The notes: generated from the letters alone by a model not told the origin. Shown: positions 1 to 9,001, numbered from the stretch's first letter. The stretch: DNA of 64,000 nucleotides from Streptomyces tsukubensis (GCF_009296025.1 NZ_CP045178.1:7936001-8000000), one strand, 5' to 3'. Translations and numbers: made by a program.

Positions 1-564
1 CCACAAGGGGCCGGGGTCCGTGTGGGTCGCGCCGGGCACCTCGTTGTGGCCGATGATGTGCTGGCGGTCCTTGGGGATGCCGTACGCGTCGCACACCGAG
101 GCCGTCAGAGCGGCCGACGCCCCGTACAGCTCATCGGTGAAGTACTCGGGCTTGTCGACCCAGCCCTCGTGCTCGATGCCGATGCTGCGGGTGTTGTAGT
201 TCCAGTTCCCCGCGTGCCAGGCGATGTCGTGCTCCCGTACGCACTGGGCGATGTGGCCGTCGGCGGAGCGCACCACATAGTGGGCGGAGACCTGCTTGGC
301 GGCGTTGCGGAAGATCGCCAGGGTGTCGGCGAAGGTCTCCTGGGTGACGTGGATGACGACGCGGTCGACGGCCTGGCTCGCGGGGCGGTCGGCAGCGGTG
401 TAGTTGGAGGAGCTGGCCCCCACCCACTCGGCAGGCGGGTAGTCCGCCGCCGCCCCGGTCCCAGCCAGGGCGGGGGAGGCGGAAAGAAGGGCTCCGGGCA
501 CGGCGACGAGGGCTGCGCCCTGAAGAAGTCTGCGCCGGGAGGGGAGGGCTCGCGCTCGGTCCAT
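1..564 (-). CDS. Secreted N-acetylmuramoyl-L-alanine amidase (C-terminus beyond window)
   Basis: Hydrolyses the bond between muramic acid and the stem peptide of peptidoglycan, acting outside the membrane. The translation from the ATG at 562-564 starts with a twin-arginine signal (SRRRLLQGA, then a hydrophobic stretch ending near SPALA). Amidase_2/PGRP landmarks follow: VVIHVTQE with the first zinc histidine, AHYVVRSADG, IAWHAGNWNYN, SIGIEHEGW and IIGHNEVPGATHTDPG with the second histidine. About 188 codons are present, and the third zinc ligand region is reached just before the edge. The gene runs off position 1, so any C-terminal wall-binding domain cannot be seen. It is probably monocistronic, since the upstream ROK gene is more than 200 bases away. 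Confidence 0.9.
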   Translation of the reverse strand, partial: MDRARALPSRRRLLQGAALVAVPGALLSASPALAGTGAAADYPPAEWVGASSSNYTAADRPASQAVDRVVIHVTQETFADTLAIFRNAAKQVSAHYVVRSADGHIAQCVREHDIAWHAGNWNYNTRSIGIEHEGWVDKPEYFTDELYGASAALTASVCDAYGIPKDRQHIIGHNEVPGATHTDPGPLW

Positions 565-585
565 GACTGACCTCTGTCTCTCGGT

Positions 586-607
586 GGCGGCTCCCCGAGG
601 AGCCGCC
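586..607 (-). promoter_or_regulatory. Hairpin in the amidase 5' leader
   Basis: A perfect 9-bp stem (586-594 with 599-607) with a 4-base loop lies about 20 bases upstream of the amidase start. It could affect translation or transcript stability. No family match is claimed. Confidence 0.4.
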
Positions 608-653
608 TGGGCCGGTCCCCGTGGCAGCCGGGGCTGAGAGGCTGTCGGGTGGC

Positions 654-666
654 TGACGTTACGTCA
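654..666. promoter_or_regulatory. Palindrome TGACGT-T-ACGTCA upstream of the amidase gene
   Basis: A perfect 6-1-6 inverted repeat lies about 90 bases upstream of the amidase start, where an operator would be expected. No regulator can be assigned from the sequence. Confidence 0.3.
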
Positions 667-788
667 TGCGACGGGCGGGACGGAAGGAGGCGGACCGGGG
701 CAACAAGGTGTCCGTAGCGGCGGGCGCGCCGGGCCGAGGCTCCGGGGCCGCCGCACGGTGTCAGCTGTTTTCGTCACCCCGTGAGGCG

Positions 789-1985
789 TCACCCTTGGGC
801 GGGTACCGCCGTGGCCGGGTCGTCGAGCACGGCCCGGACGACGGAGTGCGCGGCGCCGAGCAGCGGGCCCTCCGGACCTAGCTCCGACACGGTCACCGGG
901 CGTGTCGCGGTCGCCGTACGCCGACCGAGCTCACGTTCCAGCGCGGGCAGCAGCCAAGGAGCGAGCCCTGCCAGCGCGCCACCGAGCACCACCCCTTGGG
1001 GGTCGAGGAGGTTGACGGCGCCCGACAGGGCGATGCCCAACGCGGATCCCGCGCCGCGCAGCGCGCGCAGCACCGCCCTGTCGCCCTCCGCCGCCCTCCC
1101 CGCGAGCAGTCCGACGCGGTCCTCGCCGGGGTCGAGTCCGGCCGCGCGCAGCACCGCCTCCTGCCCCGCGTACTGCTCAAGGCAGCCTCGGCCGCCGCAC
1201 GGGCAGACGGGTCCCTCGGGCCTTACGGGAACATGTCCCAGTTCGCCCGCGAACCCGTGCGTGCCGCGCAGCAGCCGGCCGTCGAGGATCACCGCGGCGC
1301 CGATGCCGATGGCCGCGGAGACGTGGATGAAGTCCTCGTGGTGGCCGGCGCCGGTCCACAGTTCCGCGAGAGCGCCGAAGTTGGCCTCGTTGTCGATGGT
1401 CACGGGCAGTTCGCCGGGCAGCAGCCCGCCGAGGTCGGCCCCGTGCCAGCCGAGGTTGGGCGCGCGCTCCACGAGGTGTCCCTCCCGCGCGACCAGACCG
1501 GGCACGGCGACCGCGAGCCCCGCGGGCCACAGCCCTTGGTGACGGGTCTCCTCGGCGACCTGCCCGACAAGGGCACCGAGTTCACCGAGTACGGGTCCGG
1601 GAGGCCTGCCCCGGTTGTCGGTCCGTCGCACGGCGCGGGCCCGCACCTCGCCGTGCAGATCGACGGCGCACACGGTCAACTGGTCCACGCCGATCTCCGC
1701 ACCGAGCCCCGCCGGGCCCCGGGCACTGACGGCGAGCGCGGAGCCGGGCCTGCCCACCCGCCCTGGCCGCTCGGGGCCGAGTTCGTCGAGCAGCCCCGAG
1801 CGGATCAGTTCGTCCACGAGCGTGGAGACCGCGGCGCGGGTCAGGCCGATCCGCGTCGCCACCGCGGCGCGCGACAAGGGACCGTGGGCGGCGACGGTGT
1901 GCATCACACGGGAGAGATTGCGGCGGCGCATCCCCTGCTGGGTGTCGGGCAGTGCGGCCGTCACCGGCCCGTCAGCCCCGGACAT
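789..1985 (-). CDS. xylR: ROK-family transcriptional regulator, probable xylose repressor
   Basis: DNA-binding repressor of the NagC/XylR/Mlc group, likely controlling the adjacent xylose genes. The N-terminus holds a MarR-like winged helix (about residues 20-75, LSRAAVATRIGLTRAAVSTL). A ROK sugar-kinase fold follows, with IDNEANFGALAE, a zinc-type cysteine cluster CPCGGRGCLEQY, and a C-terminal NLLDPQGVVLGG. I chose the ATG at 1985, giving 398 residues. The frame is open back to a GTG at 2195 overlapping the xylB stop, but those 70 extra residues are arginine/glycine-rich and look non-coding. It lies downstream of xylB on the same strand. The link to xylose rests on the neighbours. Confidence 0.85.
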   Translation of the reverse strand: MSGADGPVTAALPDTQQGMRRRNLSRVMHTVAAHGPLSRAAVATRIGLTRAAVSTLVDELIRSGLLDELGPERPGRVGRPGSALAVSARGPAGLGAEIGVDQLTVCAVDLHGEVRARAVRRTDNRGRPPGPVLGELGALVGQVAEETRHQGLWPAGLAVAVPGLVAREGHLVERAPNLGWHGADLGGLLPGELPVTIDNEANFGALAELWTGAGHHEDFIHVSAAIGIGAAVILDGRLLRGTHGFAGELGHVPVRPEGPVCPCGGRGCLEQYAGQEAVLRAAGLDPGEDRVGLLAGRAAEGDRAVLRALRGAGSALGIALSGAVNLLDPQGVVLGGALAGLAPWLLPALERELGRRTATATRPVTVSELGPEGPLLGAAHSVVRAVLDDPATAVPAQG

Positions 1986-2191
1986 GTCCCGGAGCCTTCG
2001 GGCAGCGAGACCCCTCGGCCCACCGCGAACCGCGCGTCGTCCGACGGCCCCTGATCCATCGCCCCGCACCACGTCAAAACCCTCGCCCCTTCGTCCCTCT
2101 GCCCCCGGCGTACGGCCGCCGCCCGCTGTACATCGCCTCACCCCGCCGACCGGTCCGGGGGCGGAGCGGGACCGCGTCCGCGGAACGCCTG

Positions 2192-3637
2192 TCACCTGCC
2201 GGTGTTCAGCAGCGGGGCCGCGTCGGAGAGTACCCCGGCGATCCGCGCCAGCGCCTCGTCGTCACGTTCCACGGCTTCGAGGACGGGGCCCTCGGCCGTG
2301 CCCCAGCGCCGCGCGACGGCGGCCGGGTCCTCGCCCGTCACTACCCCGGCCGCCTGGGCCGCCGCCCCCAGCGCCACCAGTTCGCGCGCCCTCGGGACCT
2401 GCACAGGACGACCGGAGAGCCGCAACACCGTGCGCTGCCACGCGGTACCCCGCGCCCCGCCGCCGATCAGCAGCAGCGGAGCGGCGGCGTCCGCGTCCTC
2501 GCCGAGCACGAGTCCGAGCGCGTCGAGCAGTGAGTAGACCGCCCCGTCGTACGCGGCCTGAAGCAGCTGTCCGCCCGTCGTCTCGTGGCGCAGCCCCTGC
2601 AACAGGCCGCTCGCGGACGGCAGATTGGGGGTGCGTTCCCCGTCCAGATACGGCAGCAGCGTCACGGAGCCGCCCGGTTCCACGGCCTCCCGGTCGAGGC
2701 CGAGGAGCGAGGCGACCCGGTCGACGGCGAGCGTGCAGTTGAGCGTGCAGGCGAGCGGCAGCCAGTCACCCCGCGCGTCGGCGAAGCCGGCGACGGTGCC
2801 GGTCGGATCGGCGGGCCTGTGCGCCGAGACCGCGTAGACGGTGCCGGAGGTGCCCAGGCTGAGTACGGGCGCGCCGGGGCGCAGCCCGAGACCGAGCGCG
2901 GCAGCCGCGTTGTCGCCGGTCCCCGGCGCGACCAGGGTGCCCCTGGAGATCGGCAGCCCTTCGGCGGGGCGGACGGTGCCTGCCACCTCGCCGGGCCTCA
3001 CCACCTCGGGAAGTATCCTCGGGTCGAGCCCGATGAGACCGAGGATCTCCTCGTCGTACGACTCCGTGGCCGCCGACCACCAACCCGTGCCCGAGGCGTC
3101 GCCCCTGTCGGTGGTGCCCAGCCCCGTCAGACGCTCGGTCAAGTAGTCGTGGGGCAGTCGCACGGCCTTGGTGGCGCGTGCCGCATCGGGCTCGTGCTCG
3201 GCGAGCCACGCCCACTTGGTGGCGGTGAAGGACGAGCCGGGCACGCTGCCCGTCCGCTCCGCCCAGCCCTTGGGGCCACCGAGACGTTCCACCAGACGCT
3301 CGGCCTGGGGTGCTGAGCGCACGTCGTTCCAGAGCAACGCGGGGCGTACGGGGCTGCCCTGGGCGTCGAGCGTCACCAGGCCGTGCTGCTGACCGCCCAC
3401 GGAGACGGCGGAGGCCTTGCCTGCCGCGTCGCCGCACTGGCGCAGTGCGTCGAGGAGGGCGTCCCACCACTGCCCGGGGTCCGACTCGCGGCCCGCCCCG
3501 GTCGTCACCGTGTGGGACGCCTGGCCGCTCGCGACGACCGCGCCGGTCGGCACGTCGACCACCAGCGCCTTCGTCGACTGTGTGGACGTGTCCACACCGA
3601 TCACGAAAGGCCCCTCGGCTCCCTCGGCTGCTGACAT
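2192..3637 (-). CDS. xylB: Xylulokinase
   Basis: Cytoplasmic FGGY-family kinase that phosphorylates D-xylulose to xylulose 5-phosphate, the step after xylose isomerase. The 481 residues have the usual length. Visible motifs are the N-terminal phosphate-binding IGVDTSTQSTKALVVD, VGGQQHGLV, the LLWNDVRS segment, a GTGDNAAAALG region, and the C-terminal LLIGGGARGTAWQ of the ATPase fold. It is transcribed divergently from xylA across a 222-base control region and is followed by the ROK regulator, the classic actinobacterial xylose arrangement. Confidence 0.95.
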   Translation of the reverse strand: MSAAEGAEGPFVIGVDTSTQSTKALVVDVPTGAVVASGQASHTVTTGAGRESDPGQWWDALLDALRQCGDAAGKASAVSVGGQQHGLVTLDAQGSPVRPALLWNDVRSAPQAERLVERLGGPKGWAERTGSVPGSSFTATKWAWLAEHEPDAARATKAVRLPHDYLTERLTGLGTTDRGDASGTGWWSAATESYDEEILGLIGLDPRILPEVVRPGEVAGTVRPAEGLPISRGTLVAPGTGDNAAAALGLGLRPGAPVLSLGTSGTVYAVSAHRPADPTGTVAGFADARGDWLPLACTLNCTLAVDRVASLLGLDREAVEPGGSVTLLPYLDGERTPNLPSASGLLQGLRHETTGGQLLQAAYDGAVYSLLDALGLVLGEDADAAAPLLLIGGGARGTAWQRTVLRLSGRPVQVPRARELVALGAAAQAAGVVTGEDPAAVARRWGTAEGPVLEAVERDDEALARIAGVLSDAAPLLNTGR

Positions 3638-3815
3638 CAGACTCTCCGTTCCCTGAACCGCCGCCCCCGCCGCTGCGCGAGGACGTCCGGTACCCGACCG
3701 TATCGGCCGTGCCGCACCGCCGTGTTGCCGTCCACGTCCGCCGTATTCGTACCCGCCAGACGCGTCCGAATCCGACTTCCTGCGTCCTTCTCTTCACAGC
3801 CGCCCCTTGGGAGTC

Positions 3816-3842
3816 TAATTTGTTAAGCGCCATGACGAAATA
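3816..3842. promoter_or_regulatory. Candidate ROK/XylR operator between xylB and xylA
   Basis: An AT-rich island in a very GC-rich intergenic region, with TAATTTGTTAA facing ATGACGAAATA as an imperfect inverted repeat. It sits just upstream of the xylA ribosome site (GGTGAGGGA, 3843-3851). ROK operators are typically AT-rich inverted repeats with TTTGTTAA-like halves. Assignment to the neighbouring ROK protein is inference. Confidence 0.45.
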
Positions 3843-3859
3843 GGTGAGGGAGCCGCACC

Positions 3860-5026
3860 ATGAGTTATCAGCCCACCCCGGAGGACAAGTTCAGCTTCGG
3901 CCTGTGGACCGTCGGTTGGCAGGGCAGGGACCCGTTCGGCGACGCGACAAGGGAAGCGCTCGACCCCGTGGAGTCGGTGCGGCGCCTCGCGGAGCTCGGC
4001 GCCCACGGCGTCACCTTCCACGACGACGACCTGATCCCGTTCGGTGCCTCGGAGACCGAGAGGGAGTCGCACGTCAAGCGGTTCCGCCAGGCCCTGGACG
4101 CCACCGGGTTGGTCGTCCCGATGGCGACCACCAACCTCTTCACCCACCCCGTCTTCAAGGACGGCGGCTTCACCGCCAACGACCGTGACGTGCGGCGCTT
4201 CGCGCTCCGCAAGACCATCCGCAACATCGACCTCGCCGCGGAACTGGGTGCCAAGGTCTATGTGGCGTGGGGCGGCAGGGAGGGCGCGGAGTCCGGCGGC
4301 GCCAAGGACATCCGCTGCGCACTCGACCGGATGAAGGAGGCGTTCGACCTGCTCGGGGAGTACGTCACCCAGCAGGGCTACGACCTGCGCTTCGCGATCG
4401 AGCCCAAGCCGAACGAGCCCCGCGGCGACATCCTGCTGCCCACCGTCGGTCACGCCCTCGCCTTCATCGAGCAGCTTGAGCGCCCGGAGCTGTACGGAGT
4501 CAACCCGGAGGTCGGCCACGAACAGATGGCGGGTCTCAACTACGCCCACGGCATCGCCCAGGCCCTCTGGGCGGGCAAACTCTTCCACCTGGACCTCAAC
4601 GGCCAGTCGGGCATCAAGTACGACCAGGACCTGCGCTTCGGCGGCGGCGATCTGCGCGCCGCTTTCTGGACCGTCGACCTGCTGGAGACGGGCGGATACG
4701 AGGGGTCGAGGCACTTCGACTTCAAGCCACCGAGGACGGAGGACTACGACGGCGTGTGGGCCTCCGCCGCGGGCTGCATGCGCAACTACCTGATCCTCAA
4801 GGACCGCGCGGCGGCGTTCCGCGCCGACCCGGAGGTACAGGAGGCACTGCGGGCCTCGCGCCTCGACGAACTGGCACAGCCCACAGCGGCCGACGGCGTC
4901 GCCGGGCTGCTGGCCGACCGGGGCGCGTACGAGGAGTTCGACGTGGAGACCGCGGCCGCGCGGGGTATGGCCTTCGAGCACCTGGACCAGCTCGCGATGG
5001 ATCACCTGCTGGGGGCGCGCGGCTGA
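3860..5026 (+). CDS. xylA: Xylose isomerase
   Basis: Interconverts D-xylose and D-xylulose (and glucose/fructose) in the cytoplasm using two divalent metals. The 388 residues match the length and apparently the numbering of Streptomyces enzymes. Catalytic His54 and Asp57 are seen in [13 protein letters not shown], the family signature in [10 protein letters not shown], and metal ligands in [21 protein letters not shown] and [19 protein letters not shown]. The start has the ribosome site GGTGAGGGA at about 8 bases. Divergent from xylB; probably repressed by the ROK protein in the absence of xylose. Confidence 0.98.
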   Translation: MSYQPTPEDKFSFGLWTVGWQGRDPFGDATREALDPVESVRRLAELGAHGVTFHDDDLIPFGASETERESHVKRFRQALDATGLVVPMATTNLFTHPVFKDGGFTANDRDVRRFALRKTIRNIDLAAELGAKVYVAWGGREGAESGGAKDIRCALDRMKEAFDLLGEYVTQQGYDLRFAIEPKPNEPRGDILLPTVGHALAFIEQLERPELYGVNPEVGHEQMAGLNYAHGIAQALWAGKLFHLDLNGQSGIKYDQDLRFGGGDLRAAFWTVDLLETGGYEGSRHFDFKPPRTEDYDGVWASAAGCMRNYLILKDRAAAFRADPEVQEALRASRLDELAQPTAADGVAGLLADRGAYEEFDVETAAARGMAFEHLDQLAMDHLLGARG

Positions 5027-5071
5027 TCGAGCACGCGGGACGAGCGACAGTGGCCGGCCACGGCCACGGCC

Positions 5072-5095
5072 GCCGTCGCCGTCGCCGTCGCCGTC
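5072..5095 (+). repeat. Four tandem copies of GCCGTC downstream of xylA
   Basis: A perfect hexanucleotide tandem repeat, four copies, in the 205-base gap between xylA and the next gene. No function is evident. Confidence 0.6.
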
Positions 5096-5231
5096 GCACC
5101 CTGTCCTCGGCGACAGCTTCTGTCGATTTCGATACGTGATGCGTTGTGGAATGTCCCGGTCCGCGACGGAGTTCGTATCAACTTCGGTGCGGGACTCGCA
5201 CCTTGACCTACTCGCCCCGACCCTTGACGGT

Positions 5232-6119
5232 ATGGCCACACCCCCTGTACCGCCGCAGCAGCCACCGACACCGCCTCCGGGTCCGCCATACGGCGGGCCT
5301 CCGCAGGACGGCGGCTTCGGGCCGCCTGCGGGGGGAGGGCAGCCTCCCGGTGGTTTCGGCCCACCGGGAGGCCCCCCTCAGGGGCCTCCTCCGGGCTGGC
5401 CGCCGCCTCCGGGGGCCCCGGGCGGTGGCGGCGGACGTCGGGGCAGGATCATCGGGGCTGTGGTGGCCGTGGTCGTGGTGGCGGGCGTCGTCGTCGGTGT
5501 CGCCGTGGCCATGAGCGGTGACGACTCGGGCGACGGGAAACCGTCGGACCGCACCAGCGAGGTGAGCCGGCCGCCCTCGCCCTCCTCGCCCTCGGAGCTG
5601 CCGTCGGACTTGCCCTCCGAGTTCCCCTCGGATCTTCCGTCCGGCTTCCCTTCGGAGCTGCCCAGCGGGCTGCCCTCGCTGCCCTCCGCGTTTCCGACCG
5701 GACCGGGAGGGCTGGAGTCGCTGTTCCCGAACGCTCGCGGTGGCGCGGGCACCGTCCCCTACGTCGCTCTCAAGACCCGCGACTGCTTCACCGTGGAGAG
5801 CGCTGAACCCGGCTTGGCCCGCGTGCGTGACTGAGGAGGCCCGCGCGACGCCGAAGTGGTCTCGGCCGGCACACTCCACGGCTCCCTCACCATGCGGGCG
5901 GATCACAAGAAAGAGGCTTGCACGCTCTACGCCCGCCAGGGCCACCGGCGTCGCTGAACAACAAGGGCGCCGGGCAGCCCGCAGGGACCACGGGGTGCTC
6001 GTGCGGTACCCCCCGGCACCACGGGCTGTTGGATCGGCGTCCGCACCGTGGCCTGCGGCCTCGTCGCGCAGGTCGGATCCGGCGACAGCGACAGGAAACT
6101 GACCGGGCCGCTCTCCTGA
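5232..6119 (+). pseudogene. Broken membrane-anchored DUF4190/septum-formation-type protein
   Basis: The intact family has a proline/glycine-rich cytoplasmic N-terminus, one membrane helix and an extracellular domain with conserved cysteines. Here the Pro/Gly-rich part, the helix (GRIIGAVVAVVVVAGVVVG) and a Ser/Pro spacer are intact, followed by VPYVALKTRDCF. The frame then hits TGA at 5832-5834, where the family expects the second cysteine (before a GPxDAEVV segment). The same frame continues with DAEVVSAGTLHGSLTM, meets a second TGA at 5955-5957, and still encodes the family-like end RTVACGLVAQ...KLTGPLS with its own stop at 6117. Two in-frame stops with recognisable sequence on both sides argue for recent decay. 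A truncated 200-residue product is still possible. Confidence 0.6.
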
Positions 6120-6213
6120 CGGGCCGCACGTCCGATCCGACTTCCGTGGGCTACGGGTCACGGCGTGGAGGTGACGGACCGCCACGCGCGGCCGGGCTCC
6201 CTTGTCGTACGGG

Positions 6214-6798
6214 TCAGGTGGCGGAGACAGGTGGCGGCGGCAGATGAACCGTCATGATCAGGTGGCAGGTCCCGGTGCCGGCGCCGCGGTAGGCGTGGGG
6301 GACGTCGCCGTCGAAGGTGGCGGTCTGTCCGGCCTCGACCGCGTGCCCGGTGCCGTCGACCACCAGCACCATCCGGCCGGCGGTGACACTGACGGTCTCC
6401 ACGACCCCGGCCTGGTGAGGGTGGCTGGGGTACTCCTCCTCCGGCTCCAGGCGCCACCGCCAGATCTCGACCGGGGCCGAACCCGATGTCGTCAGCATGA
6501 TCCGGGCCTCACTGCCCAGCGCCCCGGTCCACAGGGGTGCCACGGTGTCGGCGGTCACGACGCGGACCCGGCCCTCGGAGGCTCCTTCCGTCAGCGCGGA
6601 GACCGAGACACCGAGCGTGTCGGCCAGCCGCACCAGGGTGGCGAAGTTCGGGTTGCCCTGCGCCTTCTCCAGGCCCACCAGGGCACCCTTGCTCACCTGC
6701 GCGCGTCGCCCGAGCTCGTCCAGGGAGAGTCCCGCGCGGGTGCGGGCCGCCCTGACGTTGTGCGCGAGGCTGCGCAGGGCCGCGTCCGTCTCTGCCAT
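6214..6798 (-). CDS. XRE-family regulator with cupin domain
   Basis: Small-molecule-responsive DNA-binding protein of the HTH_3 plus cupin_2 architecture. Residues about 10-65 form the helix-turn-helix (NVRAARTRAGLSLDELGRRA, then VSKGALVGLEKAQGNPNFAT). Residues about 110-190 form the cupin barrel, with SHPHQAGVVE and a GQTATFDGDVPHAY segment. I chose the ATG at 6798, preceded by GGAAGG; the longer frame adds 20 unlikely residues. It is divergent from an EamA transporter remnant and a B3/4-domain gene, a partnership common in actinobacteria, and probably controlled them. Effector unknown. Confidence 0.85.
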   Translation of the reverse strand: MAETDAALRSLAHNVRAARTRAGLSLDELGRRAQVSKGALVGLEKAQGNPNFATLVRLADTLGVSVSALTEGASEGRVRVVTADTVAPLWTGALGSEARIMLTTSGSAPVEIWRWRLEPEEEYPSHPHQAGVVETVSVTAGRMVLVVDGTGHAVEAGQTATFDGDVPHAYRGAGTGTCHLIMTVHLPPPPVSAT

Positions 6799-6851
6799 TC
6801 CTTCACCTTCCCCGCTGTTGCACCACTGGAATGCACCGTGCGGTCGTTCGG

Positions 6852-6882
6852 TTGACATGGGTCGGTCGGTTCGTTGTACAGT
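6852..6882 (+). promoter_or_regulatory. Possible promoter of the EamA/B3-4 genes
   Basis: A consensus -35 TTGACA at 6852-6857 lies 19 bases before TACAGT at 6877-6882, in the divergent region next to the XRE-cupin gene. The spacing is a little long. Confidence 0.35.
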
Positions 6883-6927
6883 TTAGTCGTTCCATTGCAT
6901 GGTGAGGATTGCCCAGTGAAGGATGTA

Positions 6928-7290
6928 CCGTGCTCGCTCTGCTGCCGGCCCTGGGCGGCTCGCCGGCCTACGGGTGCGCCGAGGACGGTCTCCTCGGCGG
7001 TCGTCCTCACCGCGACCGTACCGATGCTCCGCGAGCTCGGCTCCGAACGGCCCGCCCGGCCGATGTCAGCCGCCGCCGGTGTGCTGGACTCGGTGGCCAA
7101 CCTGAGCTTCCTGCTCGCCGCCCGGGAGCGGGAACCTCGCGGTCGTCGTCGCCCCTACCCGGCAGACACCGTCATGCTCGACCGAGGTGTGCTCGCCGAG
7201 CGCGTTCACCGGAGCCGGCTCGTCGGCCTGGGCACCACTGCCGCTGTCAGCGTCCTCGCCCTCGCCCGACCACTCCCGCAGCAGCACCGA
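6928..7290 (+). pseudogene. Remnant of an EamA-family (drug/metabolite) transporter
   Basis: Not intact. The translation shows an N-terminal-like piece (VLALLPALGGSPAYG). It is followed without the middle helices by pieces typical of the C-terminal half of EamA exporters: LREL, SAAAGVLDSVANLSFLLAARE, YPADTVML, VLAERVHRSRLVGLG and AAVSVLAL. Between LLAARE and YPADT the expected hydrophobic helix is readable only in another frame (LAVVVA), so a small indel pair is likely. About two thirds of a normal 300-residue transporter is missing. The position between the XRE-cupin regulator and the B3/4 gene fits an original three-gene unit. Exact ends are uncertain. Confidence 0.55.
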
Positions 7291-7403
7291 CGGTGCGAAA
7301 GCCCGGCTCTCCGAGCCCTCGCCCCCCCCACTCCCGTCCCTCACCCCACTCCCACCTCACTTCCCGCCCATACTCCACACACGAAGGAACGGAGCCTGCT
7401 CTC

Positions 7404-8084
7404 ATGACCGACTTCCGAATCGCCCCCGCCGTCGCGGAGGCGTTCCCCGACACCCGTATCGCCGTGGTCACCGCCTCCGGACTGCGCGGCCACGAATCCT
7501 GGCCCGACACCGCCACCGCACTGGAAGAACTGGAGCAGCGGCTCGCCGACGGCACCTGGCGGCCCGCCGACGAGACCGACCCCCGTATCGAGGCGTGGCA
7601 CACCGCCTACCGCTCCTTCGGCACCAACCCCCGCCGCATCCGCCCCAGCGTCGACGCGCTCGGCCGCCGCTTCGCCAAAAAGGGGACCCTGCCGCGTATC
7701 AACCCTGCCGTCGACTCCTACAACGCCGTCTCCGTACGGCACGGCCTGCCCGCGGGAGCCTTCGACCTCGACGAGATCACCGGCGACATCGACATCCGAC
7801 CCGCGGACGGCAGCGAGGAGTTCACCCCGCTCGGTGAACCCGGCACAGTCGAGAACCCCAAGCCCGGCGAGATCATCTACGCGGATCCCCAGGGCGTCCT
7901 GACCCGCCACTGGAACCACCGCGACGCCCACCGCACCCGTGTCACCGAGGACTCCACTCATGTGGCCTTCGTACTGGAAACCCTCCACGCCACTCGTGAC
8001 GGCCACCTCCTCAAGACCGCGGCGGAGGAGCTGCGCGGCCTGCTCGCTCCGCACGCTGGGCAGACCGCCGTGGTGTACATCTGA
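7404..8084 (+). CDS. B3/B4 tRNA-binding-domain protein
   Basis: A 226-residue cytoplasmic protein of the B3/4 family, the domain found in the phenylalanyl-tRNA synthetase beta subunit. Stand-alone forms are thought to edit or bind aminoacyl-tRNA or amino-acid-like ligands. Family features include AWHTAYRSFGTNPRRIRPS, a stretch around LPRINPAVDSYNAVSVRHGL, PAGAFDLDEI, EIIYADPQGVLTRHWNHRDA, and a C-terminal ELRGLLAP. The start at 7404 follows GGAG at about 9 bases. It lies downstream of the EamA remnant and ends before a strong terminator. The exact substrate cannot be told. Confidence 0.85.
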   Translation: MTDFRIAPAVAEAFPDTRIAVVTASGLRGHESWPDTATALEELEQRLADGTWRPADETDPRIEAWHTAYRSFGTNPRRIRPSVDALGRRFAKKGTLPRINPAVDSYNAVSVRHGLPAGAFDLDEITGDIDIRPADGSEEFTPLGEPGTVENPKPGEIIYADPQGVLTRHWNHRDAHRTRVTEDSTHVAFVLETLHATRDGHLLKTAAEELRGLLAPHAGQTAVVYI

Positions 8085-8174
8085 ACGCGTCCGGCAGCAA
8101 CTTTGCCGGTGCGCCGACCGTGACGACCGCGAACCGGCTCACGTGTGGTGCGCCGACGAACACCGCCGTGACGC

Positions 8175-8215
8175 GCCGACGGCGCCTCCCCGGAGTTCGG
8201 GGAGGCGCCGTCGGC
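8175..8215 (+). terminator. Strong hairpin terminator after the B3/4 gene
   Basis: A perfect 17-bp GC-rich stem (8175-8191 with 8199-8215) with a 7-base loop. It sits between the B3/4 gene and a convergent gene, so it could serve both directions. Confidence 0.8.
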
Positions 8216-8265
8216 AGCCGGCGACCCGCTCAGCACGGGCCAGGCTCACGCGTACTACGCGTGAC

Positions 8266-8614
8266 TCAGCAGTGGTTGGGCACATTGCCCTTGTCGTCGC
8301 CCTTGAGGTAGACGGCGCTGACGTATCCGGTACCGCCGCTGTTGAGCTTGAGTCGCACCCAGTTGCGGTTGCTGATGCCCTTGTCGTTGACCAGGTCGCC
8401 TTCGAGCCAGCACTCGCCCGTGTAGCTGTAACCGTTGTTCACGCTGCTGACGACACGTTCGCCCAGCGCGGGACCCGCGTGGACATTCCCCTTCGTCCAC
8501 GCCGTGACCGAGGTGGGCCGCCAGCGCGGGGGACGCGCCGAGTACCCCGGCCCCGATCAGGGCCGCAGTGGCACCGCCGACCGCGAAGGCGCGCTTCATC
8601 TTGCTACCGAGCAT
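8266..8614 (-). pseudogene. Frameshifted small secreted SH3-like protein
   Basis: The ATG at 8614 starts a clear Sec signal peptide (MKRAFAVGGATAALIGAG..., cleavage near SPALAA), but this frame then becomes arginine/glutamine-rich. A one-base-shifted frame immediately after it reads a convincing secreted domain: SVTAWTKGNVHAGPALGERV, then NNGYSYTGECWLEGD, RNWVRLKLNSGGTGYVSAVY and a C-terminal CYS-containing NVPNHC before TGA at 8266. This resembles small SH3-like exported proteins of streptomycetes. The start-to-stop distance is 349 bases, so one extra or two missing bases are needed to explain the break, near 8515. True mutation versus sequencing error cannot be told here. Confidence 0.65.
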
Positions 8615-9001
8615 GGTCTCTCCCGTAGATAACCCGGGCGGTCAGGCGGACCCGGCCGCTCCGGTGCCGGAGACGGGGACCTGACGCCCCCAAGGGCGCC
8701 GGCCCCGCTCCCGCGTGATCCGACGCGACCTACGCTCTCGAATTCCAAGATCGCACTCAATCGCTGATCAGGGCGAGTGCCTGCACCACTGTTCGCGGAG
8801 CGCGTTCGTGGCTCAAGTGCGCCGGTGGGCGCCGTCCCAGGGGGCGTGGAGAGGCCGGATCCGTGCAGTGGGGCGCGATTCTGGGGGCGCATTGGGATAA
8901 ACAGCTGGGGCGTATTGGGGGCGTGGGACCGCGGGGCGGGGGAGGAGAGAGATATCGCGAAGGACCTCGGACCGAGCGATTGGTCAAGCTGTCGTGCCGC
9001 T
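8615..9001. other. Gene-free stretch upstream of the secreted protein
   Basis: No reading frame with convincing codon use. It should hold the promoter of the minus-strand secreted gene and the 3' end region of the SWIM gene. The base pattern is simple and G-rich on the plus strand around 8860-8960. Confidence 0.4.

Noticed and set aside
5832..5834. Selenocysteine at the TGA
   Set aside because: No SECIS-like hairpin was recognised, a second TGA follows, and the family uses cysteine. Nonsense mutation is simpler.
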